From: Zoogloea oryzae
GTDB taxonomy: Bacteria > Pseudomonadota > Gammaproteobacteria > Burkholderiales > Rhodocyclaceae
DNA length: 64,000 nucleotides
Assembly: GCF_030161255.1 (NCBI RefSeq)
Contig: NZ_BSPX01000016.1
Span: forward strand, 1 to 64,000
Direction of reading: 5' to 3'
Each line of letters opens with the position of its first letter. Within the stretch, counting starts at the first letter, position 1. The translations under genes were made by a program, and so were the position numbers. Of the stretch, positions 34,708 through 45,068 are shown piece after piece. Below the pieces are notes generated by a model, which was given only the letters and a program-made list of their open reading frames with translations, was not told the DNA's origin and ran no database searches.

Positions 34708-37428
34708 TCAGCTCGTCGGGTCAAGGTCGTCGTCCCCGACGAGCGACGGCGGTGTGCCCAGCGGCAGCGTGAACACAAAACAGGCGCCGCCCCCGGGGCG
34801 GGGCCGGGCGTAAATTTCTCCGTCGTGGGCTTCGACGATGGCACGGCAGATGGCCAGGCCGAGCCCCACTCCGGGCGTATTGCCTTCCGGCTGGCCGCGC
34901 TCGAACTTCTTGAAGATCACCTCTTCACGGCCCACGGGCAATCCGGGGCCATCGTCTTCAACGTGCACTTCCAGCTGGGCCCCGGTCGTGAAGGCACGAA
35001 CCCAGACGTGGGTGCCCGGCGGCGTGTATTTCACGGCATTTTCCAGCAGGTTGCTGAACACCCGTTGCATCAGCACTGAGTCCACCTCGACCAGGGGTAG
35101 TTCGTCATCCAGTTCGACTCGTACAGGGTGGCTCGCAAGCGCCGGTCGCAGGTTCTTGATTGCACTTCCGACAACCTCTTCGAGGGGTTGCCACTGGCGA
35201 TTGAGCTGAACCCGGCCGGCCTGCAAGCGGGCCATGTCGAGCAGGTTGTCGACCTGCGCATTGATCCGCAACGCCTGCTCCCGCAGTTTCCGGGAGATGT
35301 CGGCTTGCGCACCCGTGGGCGGGGGCTGGGTCAGGAACATCGAGTCGGCCAGTCCGATGAGTGCGCTGAGGGGCGTGCGCAGATCGTGAGAGATGGCCGA
35401 GAGCAAGGAGTTGCGCAGCCGCTCGGATTCAATCTGGACCGTGCTCTCCTGGGCCACGCCCACGTAATGCACTCGCTCCAGCGCAATGGCGATCAGTGAG
35501 GCGAACGTATCCAGCAGGCGCCGCTGTTCGGGAATGAGGAGATGGGCCGGTTTGCGCATCTCCAGCCCCAGCACGCCGCGCACGCGCATCGGTGCCTTGA
35601 GGGGCAGATACAGGATGGGGCTTGCGGGCAGCGTGTCGGTTCCCTGTCCGGCGGGCTCGGCGTGATCGAACGCCCATTGCGCAATGCCGGGGTCAATTTC
35701 CGGGAGGCCCTTGGAGACAAAGATGGGGGCCTGCAGACGATCGTTCTCGTCGGCTAGGAGGAAGGCCGCGCGAGCCCCCAGTTCCGCGGTCAGAAAACGT
35801 TCGCCGATCTCGGCGATCTGTTCCGGCAGCAGAGCGCCGGAGAGATCGCGCGACATCTCGTAAAGTGCCCGAACCCTGCTCTCCCGCCGGCCCGCGACAT
35901 GCGCCTGGTACTTGTATCCCGCGGTCAGCTGACCGACCACCAGCCCCACGGCCAGCATCACCGCGAAAGTCATCAGGTACTGCACGTCGCTGACGGCGAA
36001 GGACATCCGCGGCGGAACAAAGAAGAAGTCGAAGATGGCCACGCTGAGGAAGGAGGCCATGACCGCCGGGCCACGCCCGAAGCGCACGGCCACGACGACA
36101 ACCCCGAGCAGGAACACCATGACGATGTTGGCCAGATCGAACAAGGGGTAGAGAGGGGTTGCGATCAGCCCGGCAAGACCACACACCAGGGCCGTCAGTG
36201 CGTAGCCCCGCCAGTTGGCAACGTGCTGGCCGGCAAGTTGCTCCAGAGATCTCGGCGCCACCCCCGCACGCCCCTCGGCCCGAGCAACCTGAATCACGTC
36301 CAGGTCCGGGGCAAGCTGCCCGATGCGGTCCGCGACGGAGCGCCGCCAGATGCGCCACGTGGGCGGGGCGTCCCGCCCGACCATGATCCGCGAGAGGTTG
36401 TGCGCACGGGCGTAACGTACGACCTCGTCTTCGACCCGGGCGCCGGTAACGGTTGCGGTGCTGGCACCGAGATCCTGGGCCAGCTTGAGGGTCTTGAGAA
36501 TGCGCTCACGGCTGGCCGCCGGCAGGCGCTGGCGTTCCGGTGTCTCGACGTAGATCGCCTGCCAGGGTGCCTCCAGGCGGCTCGCGATGCGGGCCGCGGT
36601 GCGCACGATCTTCTCGCTTCCCTCGCCGGGCCCGACGCAGGCAAGGAGTGAATCCTGAGTCTGCCAGACCGGCGACACCAGTTGGTCGCGCCGGTATTGC
36701 TGGACATCGTCGTCCACCCGATCGGCGGTGCGACGCAGGGCCAGTTCGCGCAGTGCCAGAAGATTGCCCCTGCGGAAGAAATTGCGGATTGCCCGCTCGG
36801 CCTGGTTGGGCAGATAGACCTTGCCCTCGCGCAGGCGCGCCAGAAGCTCGTCCGGCGGGAGGTCCACCAGAACGACCTCGTCGGCATTGTCGAAGACCCG
36901 GTCTGGCACCGTCTCCCAGACCCGGATGCCGGTAATGCCGCTGACCACGTCGTTGAGGCTCTCCAGGTGCTGCACGTTGACGGTGGAATACACGTCGATC
37001 CCCGCCGCGAGGAGCTCCTCCACGTCCTGCCAGCGCTTGGGGTGGCGGGAGCCGGCCACGTTGGAGTGGGCCAGCTCGTCCATCAGGATCAATGCTGGCT
37101 TGCGGGCCAGCGCCTGGTCCAGGTCGAACTCGGCCAGCGTGCGCCCGCGGTACGGCACGGCAATCGGCGCAATGCGTTCGATGCCGTCGGCCATGGCCTC
37201 GGTCTCCATGCGTCCGTGGGTTTCCACCACGCCGATGACGACATCGGTGCCCTGGATGAGTTGCTGGCGCGCCGCCGCCAGCATGGCGCACGTCTTGCCG
37301 ACCCCGGCCGAGGCGCCGAAGAAGATCTTCAGCCGGCCCCGCTTGGCACGGGCCTCATCCTGCTGCACCCGGGTGAGCAATTCGTCGGGATCGGGACGGT
37401 GACCGTTTGTCGCTTCGCCAGTTGCCAT
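34708..37428 (-). CDS. kdpD: Sensor histidine kinase KdpD
   Basis: 906 residues, full length. The N-terminal KdpD domain has Walker A G-A-S-A-G-V-G-K-T at 38-46 and a Walker-B-like D-E-L-A-H-S. Then come a Usp-like domain (about 245-375), four helices (about 400-500), a GAF region, and the HisKA domain with S-H-D-L-R-T-P (His681). An HATPase domain closes with G-L-G-L-A-I-C. It senses K+ limitation and phosphorylates KdpE. In E. coli the unphosphorylated PtsN binds KdpD; a PtsN-like gene lies in the same operon here. Confidence 0.96.
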   Translation of the reverse strand: MATGEATNGHRPDPDELLTRVQQDEARAKRGRLKIFFGASAGVGKTCAMLAAARQQLIQGTDVVIGVVETHGRMETEAMADGIERIAPIAVPYRGRTLAEFDLDQALARKPALILMDELAHSNVAGSRHPKRWQDVEELLAAGIDVYSTVNVQHLESLNDVVSGITGIRVWETVPDRVFDNADEVVLVDLPPDELLARLREGKVYLPNQAERAIRNFFRRGNLLALRELALRRTADRVDDDVQQYRRDQLVSPVWQTQDSLLACVGPGEGSEKIVRTAARIASRLEAPWQAIYVETPERQRLPAASRERILKTLKLAQDLGASTATVTGARVEDEVVRYARAHNLSRIMVGRDAPPTWRIWRRSVADRIGQLAPDLDVIQVARAEGRAGVAPRSLEQLAGQHVANWRGYALTALVCGLAGLIATPLYPLFDLANIVMVFLLGVVVVAVRFGRGPAVMASFLSVAIFDFFFVPPRMSFAVSDVQYLMTFAVMLAVGLVVGQLTAGYKYQAHVAGRRESRVRALYEMSRDLSGALLPEQIAEIGERFLTAELGARAAFLLADENDRLQAPIFVSKGLPEIDPGIAQWAFDHAEPAGQGTDTLPASPILYLPLKAPMRVRGVLGLEMRKPAHLLIPEQRRLLDTFASLIAIALERVHYVGVAQESTVQIESERLRNSLLSAISHDLRTPLSALIGLADSMFLTQPPPTGAQADISRKLREQALRINAQVDNLLDMARLQAGRVQLNRQWQPLEEVVGSAIKNLRPALASHPVRVELDDELPLVEVDSVLMQRVFSNLLENAVKYTPPGTHVWVRAFTTGAQLEVHVEDDGPGLPVGREEVIFKKFERGQPEGNTPGVGLGLAICRAIVEAHDGEIYARPRPGGGACFVFTLPLGTPPSLVGDDDLDPTS

Positions 37429-37430
37429 GT

Positions 37431-39065
37431 CTATTGCTCCGGCTTCCTGAACACGCGGGCGAAGGAGACCCATTTGGCGGAAGCGTCGAGACGCTCGTCC
37501 GACATGGCCTCCAGGAAGTCCGAAAGCCGCTTGGAGCGTGCGACTGCAAACAGCACCAGGCCGATCGTGATCGTGGTGACCAGGCCAAACTGGAGCGCCT
37601 TGCGTGACTCCGGAATTTCGGGGAAGCTGAACAGATTCATGCCGAAGTAGCCTGTCACCACGGTGGCAATCAGGCCGAAGATCGTCACCACCGTCAGGCG
37701 CAGCACCGTGCCGGACTGGCGGCGCTGGCTGTCGCTATCCAGGTACGCGCTCATTTCACGGACCTGCTCCTTCACATCGGAGAACAGGTCGTCATTGCGC
37801 AGGAGGCGCGTGGTGCGCTGGAACAGGCTCTGCACCAGGCCCTGCTCGGAAACCTCGTGGAACCAGTAGCGGTGGGTAAATCGGAGGAAAGTCTCGAAGG
37901 ACTGCCGGATCGTGCGCTTGAAGCGGCGCACGGATTCGCTGTCGCGGATGTCGAGATCATTGACCGCGCTGGCCAGGCCGTCCGAGAAGGACAGCAGGGC
38001 CGCCCGGTGGAAATGGGCAATCATGAAGACGAGGAAATACTGATGCCGGAAGCGGGCCAGGAAGCCGTGGTCGGGATCGCGGAAGTACGTTGATCCCGCT
38101 TCACCGACCAGCACCAGCGCATTGCCCGTGCACAGGAAGCGCGTGTTGGGCCCGGCTTCGGAGTCGGTCCAGAAGCGGTCTTCGCAGTGCAGGCGCTCAA
38201 AGCGGACGACCGCCGGATCGCGCAGCGGCAACGGGTCGCGGGACGGCAGGTTGGCCACGAAGCCGATCCGGATGAAGTCTTCCCGGCTCAGGGCGCGGGG
38301 GTCGTCGAGCGCCAGGTACGCCATCATCGGCATGCGGTAGTACTCGATCAGCCTGAATCGCAACGGGCTCGAGTCTTCTTCCTGATCCTGCACCAGCGGC
38401 CGCAGCAGCCAGGCCCACAGGGCGCCCACGCAGGGCGCGCGGTTACGGCACACGAAGTGCAGGTAACGCGCCCGGTTCTCCGAGTCGGACGTGGCAAGGA
38501 TCCGGCCGTCGCGATCCAGCAACTCGGAGCGGTGGACGTTGTGCATGCCTTGTCCAGTCTCGTCCCAGCCCGTGGGGTAGGCGCGCCCGAAGCGGTAAAG
38601 CAACTCCAGCGCGGTGGCCAGGGGCAGGTCGTCGGCCGCAACTTCAACGTTGAGCAGCGCCACGTCCATGTCGAGGAAGAGGTAGAGATCCACGTGGGCG
38701 ACGCGCAGCCGGATCGGTTCGTCCCCGGACCTCAGGGTTACGTTGAGCGCGGCGATGTCGGTGCGCCGATAGACCGCCATCGGCGCCGCGCGGCCGGCCG
38801 GACCGTCCGGCATGCCGGAGCGGCTTTCCCCGTACAGAAAACGCTGCACATAGGGCAGGAACGCCACGAACTCCTTGTAATGGCGCTCCTGGAAATCCCG
38901 TGGGTCGGCGGTGAACTCGTCGTCCACCGGCGCCCAGCATCCGCCTTCGGTCATCAGGTGATGGATGCGGGCGATGTTCTCCCCCGCGAAGCCAGGGCGG
39001 ATCTGCACCGGCCACACAAGGATGTCCCGGAAGTGGCGAACGAGGTGGGCTGGCTGAGAAAGCAT
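37431..39065 (-). CDS. CorA-like divalent cation transporter/channel family protein
   Basis: 544 residues, longer than ordinary CorA (about 320). The large N-terminal part is soluble. Two C-terminal helices follow, with G-Y-F-G-M-N between them, the GMN signature that forms the CorA selectivity entrance. The ion may be Mg2+ or another cation; the long N-domain makes this an atypical member. A strong AAGGAG site precedes ATG at 39065. The stop is 2 bp before the kdpD start, so it is read with kdpD. Confidence 0.75.
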   Translation of the reverse strand: MLSQPAHLVRHFRDILVWPVQIRPGFAGENIARIHHLMTEGGCWAPVDDEFTADPRDFQERHYKEFVAFLPYVQRFLYGESRSGMPDGPAGRAAPMAVYRRTDIAALNVTLRSGDEPIRLRVAHVDLYLFLDMDVALLNVEVAADDLPLATALELLYRFGRAYPTGWDETGQGMHNVHRSELLDRDGRILATSDSENRARYLHFVCRNRAPCVGALWAWLLRPLVQDQEEDSSPLRFRLIEYYRMPMMAYLALDDPRALSREDFIRIGFVANLPSRDPLPLRDPAVVRFERLHCEDRFWTDSEAGPNTRFLCTGNALVLVGEAGSTYFRDPDHGFLARFRHQYFLVFMIAHFHRAALLSFSDGLASAVNDLDIRDSESVRRFKRTIRQSFETFLRFTHRYWFHEVSEQGLVQSLFQRTTRLLRNDDLFSDVKEQVREMSAYLDSDSQRRQSGTVLRLTVVTIFGLIATVVTGYFGMNLFSFPEIPESRKALQFGLVTTITIGLVLFAVARSKRLSDFLEAMSDERLDASAKWVSFARVFRKPEQ

Positions 39066-39079
39066 CGCGCTCCTTTTCT

Positions 39080-39682
39080 TTACCGATGTTCAACTGCTGG
39101 CGCCAGCGATGCCGCAATTGTCTTCCAATGACGGCAGCACAGGGCAGCCAGCCACCTTCGCCGCGTCAGCCCGTAATGTGCCTCCAGGTAATGGCCGTGA
39201 TGCGTTGGCTGGCGCAGCGTACGCACGCCGCGGGGGCATTCGGTCACGGGACCGCGGGCGCCATACTGGCATATGGCAACCCGGCGCGCCCGCCACCGTG
39301 CCAGTCCAACGCCCGCCGACAATGCCAGCCGACCAAGACCGTGCCCCCGGAAGTCCGGTCGCACATGAAAGACCACCTCGCCGTATCCTGCCCGGGTGAT
39401 GGCCTCGGCTTCGGCGACGACGGCGGCGATGCTGCCATCCCGCGAGCACAACCCGATCACGTGCACGAAGCCCCGGGCAAAATCTCCACTTTCGGGAAAG
39501 ACCAGGCAGTTCCGCCACGTCGCCCAGATCGAGGTGTCGCGCATCGTCTGCGCCAGCCCGTTCCAGGCTTCGCGCAGCACTGCGCCATCCGTCTCGACCT
39601 GCAAGGTTCGCCAGCCATAGCCCGCTGGCGCGCGGGGTAGGAAGCAACCGAGCGTCCCCAGGTCGGTGTCGTCGTGGGACAT
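39080..39682 (-). CDS. GNAT-like N-acetyltransferase
   Basis: 200 residues. A GNAT motif A is visible in V-F-H-V-R-P-D-F-R-G-H-G-L-G-R-L-A (about 100-118), the acetyl-CoA pyrophosphate loop (R/Q-x-x-G-x-G/A). The N-terminal part has a W-R-T-L segment and no signal peptide. The C-terminal 50 residues are Arg/His-rich. Substrate unknown. It lies 14 bp upstream of the CorA-like gene in the enlarged kdp operon. Confidence 0.65.
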   Translation of the reverse strand: MSHDDTDLGTLGCFLPRAPAGYGWRTLQVETDGAVLREAWNGLAQTMRDTSIWATWRNCLVFPESGDFARGFVHVIGLCSRDGSIAAVVAEAEAITRAGYGEVVFHVRPDFRGHGLGRLALSAGVGLARWRARRVAICQYGARGPVTECPRGVRTLRQPTHHGHYLEAHYGLTRRRWLAALCCRHWKTIAASLAPAVEHR

Positions 39683-39685
39683 GGA

Positions 39686-39892
39686 TCATCCGTCTCCGTC
39701 AGCGTGCCTGCGGTCTTGCCGCCTGCCTTCCGCCGCTTCGGCCATCTCGGCAAGCACGCGCTGCCGAACAAGCGCGCCGAGTGCAAGCTTGCACTTTGGC
39801 GAGCACGTCAGCGCCCGACCGGCCGCGAGCCGGTGAAGTCCGGCCGGGACGTCATGCGGCGTCTTGCACACCGGACATACATGCACCGGCAT
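39686..39892 (-). CDS. Small CxxC protein, possible zinc ribbon
   Basis: 68 residues. C-P-V-C near the N-terminus and C-S-P-K-C about 23 residues later would make a four-Cys metal site. The rest is basic and ends in R/H/D-rich residues. The gene is only 3 bp from genes on both sides in the same operon, which supports it as real despite its size. No close family is known to me. Confidence 0.5.
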   Translation of the reverse strand: MPVHVCPVCKTPHDVPAGLHRLAAGRALTCSPKCKLALGALVRQRVLAEMAEAAEGRRQDRRHADGDG

Positions 39893-39895
39893 CGG

Positions 39896-40216
39896 TCACA
39901 CGGCCCGGGCGGCATAGCGCGCCAGGGCGACAGGATGATCCGCCACGCCCGGGGCCACGATGTAGGTGTTGCAGTTTGCGGTGGGGCCGACGGCAAAGGC
40001 CATGCCCATGGCGGCATCACCAGAAACCGCGAGGCGCAGGGGGCGGCCCTGGCCGGCCAGATAGACCCGCAAGGCCGCGCGCCCGAGTGGCGAAGTCGGA
40101 AACTCGACAGGTTCGGGCACGCTGGATGCGTCCAGCTCGGCCACTTCGCAGGCGTTCTCGCTTGCAACGATTCCAACGCATAGTTCATCCGGGATCACGG
40201 TCATCTCCTCATTCAT
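39896..40216 (-). CDS. Hypothetical protein in the kdp operon
   Basis: 106 residues from ATG at 40216, which overlaps the stop of the upstream argB-like gene by 8 bases; ATG at 40204 (102 residues) is the alternative but has GAGGAG touching it. The middle has P-L-G-R-A-A-L-R-V-Y-L-A-G-Q-G and then M-G-M-A-F-A-V-G-P-T. No helix long enough to span a membrane and no motif I recognise. Its place in the operon, with coupling on both sides, argues for a true product. Confidence 0.5.
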   Translation of the reverse strand: MNEEMTVIPDELCVGIVASENACEVAELDASSVPEPVEFPTSPLGRAALRVYLAGQGRPLRLAVSGDAAMGMAFAVGPTANCNTYIVAPGVADHPVALARYAARAV

Positions 40217-41000
40217 CCGTTGACAGGTATCGCGCACTCGTGGCGACCAGGCTGGCCAATCCATCCGGTAAGACCAAGGTGCCACGGCTTTCGCGGGTCA
40301 GGATCTCAAGTAGCAGGACATCGGGACGCCGCGCGTCGACCACATGCACGGCGCCGACACCCGCGCGCAAGGCGCGCACCAGATGCGCGTTGCGCCCCTC
40401 CGCGCCGAGTGTTTCAGCCTCGGTGGCTGATAGGCGATGGACGATCTGCCCGTTGGCGTCGGTCAGGCCGGCCGCATCCCGCATGACGATCAGCTTGGAC
40501 GCCCGCAGGTGTGCCGCGAGGGCCGCGGCCACCTGCGCGCCATCGGCAGGATGCACCTGGCCGTCCGGGGCCGAAGCCAGCGGGCGAATGACCGGCAGGA
40601 AGCCTTTAGCGAAGTGCATCTGCAGCAGGGTCGTGTCGATCACGCCGATCTCGAGACCGCCGTTGCATTGCGCCTCCATGGGTGCCGTCCGTAGTTGCAG
40701 GAAGCGCCCATCCACACCGGTCAGGCCGGCCGCCCGGCCGCCGTGACGGTTGATCAGGCTGACCAGCTCCGCGTTGAGAACGTTGCCGCGATGGATGACG
40801 ACCAGTCGGAGCCCGACGAGACTGAGCAGGGCGAGGTCACGCCCCAGGCTGTTCCAGGCCACGGGATGTCCGACGTTGCTCCGCTCGTAGTCGATGACGA
40901 AGGTCTTTCCGTGGAAGGCGTGGATGTAGGGAAGGGCTTCGGCAAGAACCTGGGCCTGTTCCTTTCCGAGTGCGTTGGGCGCAAGTGCCGTACTCATCAT
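40209..41000 (-). CDS. Degenerate acetylglutamate kinase (ArgB)-like protein
   Basis: 263 residues clearly related to N-acetylglutamate kinase: Y-I-x-x-F-H-G-K-T-F-V-I near residue 25, then S-L-V-G-L-R-L-V-V-I-H, S-L-I-N-R-H-G-G-R-A-A-G-L-T-G and a D-A-A-G-L-T-D segment. Key parts are lost. The catalytic K-Y-G-G is D-Y-E-R (residues 37-40), the H-G-G-G-P substrate loop is H-R-G-N-V, and about 40 residues between that loop and the S-L-I-N-R-H-G-G segment are missing. It is thus unlikely to be an active kinase and may be a regulator or binding protein. It is placed next to a PtsN-like gene. Two ATGs (41000, 40997) are equally possible. Confidence 0.78.
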   Translation of the reverse strand: MMSTALAPNALGKEQAQVLAEALPYIHAFHGKTFVIDYERSNVGHPVAWNSLGRDLALLSLVGLRLVVIHRGNVLNAELVSLINRHGGRAAGLTGVDGRFLQLRTAPMEAQCNGGLEIGVIDTTLLQMHFAKGFLPVIRPLASAPDGQVHPADGAQVAAALAAHLRASKLIVMRDAAGLTDANGQIVHRLSATEAETLGAEGRNAHLVRALRAGVGAVHVVDARRPDVLLLEILTRESRGTLVLPDGLASLVATSARYLSTDE

Positions 41001-41009
41001 GCGATCCCT

Positions 41010-41474
41010 TTACGCCGCGGCGGCCAGCCGGGTGCGGAAAAGCGCCTGAATCGCGTAAGGGTCATTGCAGGCGTGCAAGGCTTCGCGAAAGTGTGGGTCG
41101 GTGAACAAGCCGCAAACCCCGGCGAGAATCCCCAGGTGGGAGTTCGTCGCACGTTCGGGAACCAGCAGCACGATGAAGTCCGAGACGGGCTTGTCGTCGG
41201 GCGCCTGGAAAGGCAGCGGACGGCGCGGTCTCACATAGGCGGCGTGGGTCAGTTGCAGGCCCTTGACGCGCCCGTGGGGAATCGCGACCCCCTGGCCCAG
41301 GGCCGTGGAGCCAAAGGCTTCCCGTTGTGCCAGCGCGTCGGCGACCACCGCGCGGGGTAGTCCATGCCATCGTTGCATGACCTGACCAACCTGATCGAAG
41401 AGCGCGGTTGCGCCGCTGACATCCAGGTCGAGCAGGATGTCTTCGGGAAGCAGGATGTCGGCAATCGAAATCAT
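41010..41474 (-). CDS. PTS EIIA(Ntr)-like protein (PtsN paralogue)
   Basis: 154 residues, full EIIA(Ntr) length. The phospho-accepting His is His67 in V-A-I-P-H-G-R, matching E. coli PtsN His73, and the early A-x-A-Q-R-E segment is also kept. PtsN in E. coli binds KdpD and controls K+ uptake according to its phosphorylation state. A gene copy inside the kdp operon fits a dedicated role in KdpD control. A GGAGGA site precedes ATG at 41474. It is probably an extra copy, since ptsN usually lies with rpoN. Confidence 0.85.
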   Translation of the reverse strand: MISIADILLPEDILLDLDVSGATALFDQVGQVMQRWHGLPRAVVADALAQREAFGSTALGQGVAIPHGRVKGLQLTHAAYVRPRRPLPFQAPDDKPVSDFIVLLVPERATNSHLGILAGVCGLFTDPHFREALHACNDPYAIQALFRTRLAAAA

Positions 41475-41497
41475 GTTCGTATCCTCCCGAGGGTGCG

Positions 41498-42367
41498 TCA
41501 GAAGCTTCGGCTGATCGACACGATGGTCACGCCCCGGCCGGCATCGCGGCTCTGCGAACCACTTCCGGTTCCGTCGCGCTGCATGCTGCTGCTGAAGCAG
41601 TAGAACTCTCCGTTGCCGCAGCGCCCCTGTGCGTTGGTGCCCACGTAGGCAAGGCCAACGATCCAGCCGGACATGTCCCGGGTGACGCCGATGCGCCAGT
41701 CGGTGTAGCGGCCGTCATAGGTCGAGCCGTCGGCATTGAGGTAGGAGAAGTCGCGCAGCAGCAGCCGGCCGACGTGGGCGCCGAGCACGTAGCCGTTGCC
41801 GAAGTCGTGGGTGGCCGACAGATCCACATAGCCCGTTCCCCGGGTGCCGGGCATCGAGAAGTACTCCGTGACGGCGTGCGAGTACTTCAGGGTGAGGAAA
41901 CGCCAGCTTCCTGCGATGTAGAGCTCGCCGTTGGTGACGCCTCCGCTTGCGCTTGCGCCCGGGTGGCGGCGATTCACGCCCGCGAAGGCATTGTCCAGGT
42001 GTGTGCCGGGGTAGTAGTAATACAGCAGCCCCATGTCGAGGCCGACATCACCGAGCGAAGTCTTGTAACCACCGTAGAAATCCATTTCCAGGCTTCCCTC
42101 GGGGTAGCCGGCGCCACTGCTGACATTGGAGTTCCAGTTGCCGGCATACAGCCCGGAGGCATGGGCGTAATCGAAGCCGCCCTGGATGGCCGGCTTGCCG
42201 AAGGTCTGGTCAAGCCCCCGGAAGCGGTAGCTGCTGAAGAGACCGACATTGGCCGTCAGCGAGGGCTGGGCGGCGGAGACTTCCGCATCCTGCTGCGAAT
42301 GGGCCGGGGCGTGGAAGGCGGTGGCCGTCAGGGCCAGCACGGTGAGGCGTTGGATCGTATTCGACAT
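41498..42367 (-). CDS. TorF-family putative outer-membrane porin
   Basis: 289 residues with a signal peptide: about 25 residues ending near A-H-S-Q-Q. The mature part is rich in alternating aromatic and small residues, with the family start V-G-L-F-S-S-Y-R-F-R-G-L-D-Q and the terminal aromatic Phe (S-R-S-F) of beta-barrel proteins. It likely forms a small beta-barrel. Position directly after kdpC suggests outer-membrane entry of K+ or another solute tied to the kdp system. GGAG precedes ATG at 42367. Confidence 0.83.
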   Translation of the reverse strand: MSNTIQRLTVLALTATAFHAPAHSQQDAEVSAAQPSLTANVGLFSSYRFRGLDQTFGKPAIQGGFDYAHASGLYAGNWNSNVSSGAGYPEGSLEMDFYGGYKTSLGDVGLDMGLLYYYYPGTHLDNAFAGVNRRHPGASASGGVTNGELYIAGSWRFLTLKYSHAVTEYFSMPGTRGTGYVDLSATHDFGNGYVLGAHVGRLLLRDFSYLNADGSTYDGRYTDWRIGVTRDMSGWIVGLAYVGTNAQGRCGNGEFYCFSSSMQRDGTGSGSQSRDAGRGVTIVSISRSF

Positions 42368-42387
42368 TGGTTTTCGTGGCTCCAGAT

Positions 42388-42963
42388 TCAGTTTTTCAGC
42401 GCATCCAGCGCCAGGTTGAGCTTGAGGACATTGACCCGGGGTTCGCCGAGCAAGCCCCATTGGCGGCCGTCCGTGTGGGCGTCGACCAGCGCGCCAACCG
42501 TGGCCGCCGGCAGACCGCGTGCTCGCGCCACCCGTCCGACCTGCCATGCAGCGGCGGCCGGGCTGATGTGCGGGTCGAGCCCGCTCGCCGATGCCGTCAC
42601 CAGATCTGCGGGCACGGGTGTCGTATTGCCCGGATCGGCGGCGCGCAGGGCTTCGATACGCGCCTTCACCGCGTCGATGAGCGCCGGGTTGAGCGGCCCC
42701 TGGTTGGAACCGGACGACGCTGTCGCGTTATAGGGCTGCGGGGCGGTGGCGGACGGGCGGCCCCAGAAGTGCTTCGGGTCGCTGAAGTGCTGTCCGATCA
42801 GGCTGGATCCCACGGGCTGTCCGTCCTTCAGGATCAGGCTGCCGGCGGCCTGTTCGGGAAAGGCCACGCTGGCGATCCCGGTGACGGCCAGCGGGTAGGC
42901 AAGGCCGGTGACGGCGCTCAACACCACGAAGACGCTGAGGGCGGGGCGCAAGAGGTTTTTCAT
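42388..42963 (-). CDS. kdpC: Potassium-transporting ATPase subunit KdpC
   Basis: 191 residues. One N-terminal helix (about 8-30), then the periplasmic part with G-S-x-L-I-G-Q, F-x-x-P-K-H-F-W-G-R-P-S-A, and the D-P-H-I-S motif, as in all KdpC. It stabilises the KdpFABC complex. A GGAG site precedes ATG at 42963. It is 16 bp after kdpB. Confidence 0.96.
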   Translation of the reverse strand: MKNLLRPALSVFVVLSAVTGLAYPLAVTGIASVAFPEQAAGSLILKDGQPVGSSLIGQHFSDPKHFWGRPSATAPQPYNATASSGSNQGPLNPALIDAVKARIEALRAADPGNTTPVPADLVTASASGLDPHISPAAAAWQVGRVARARGLPAATVGALVDAHTDGRQWGLLGEPRVNVLKLNLALDALKN

Positions 42964-42979
42964 GGTTGTGTCTCCAGTT

Positions 42980-45058
<2,079 letters not shown>

Positions 45059-45068
45059 GTCTTTCTCC

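Noticed and set aside
34689..34844. N-terminal extension of the kdpE frame (52 extra residues).
   Set aside because: It overlaps the end of kdpD, has no conserved sequence and no ribosome site; ATG at 34688 gives the standard response-regulator start.
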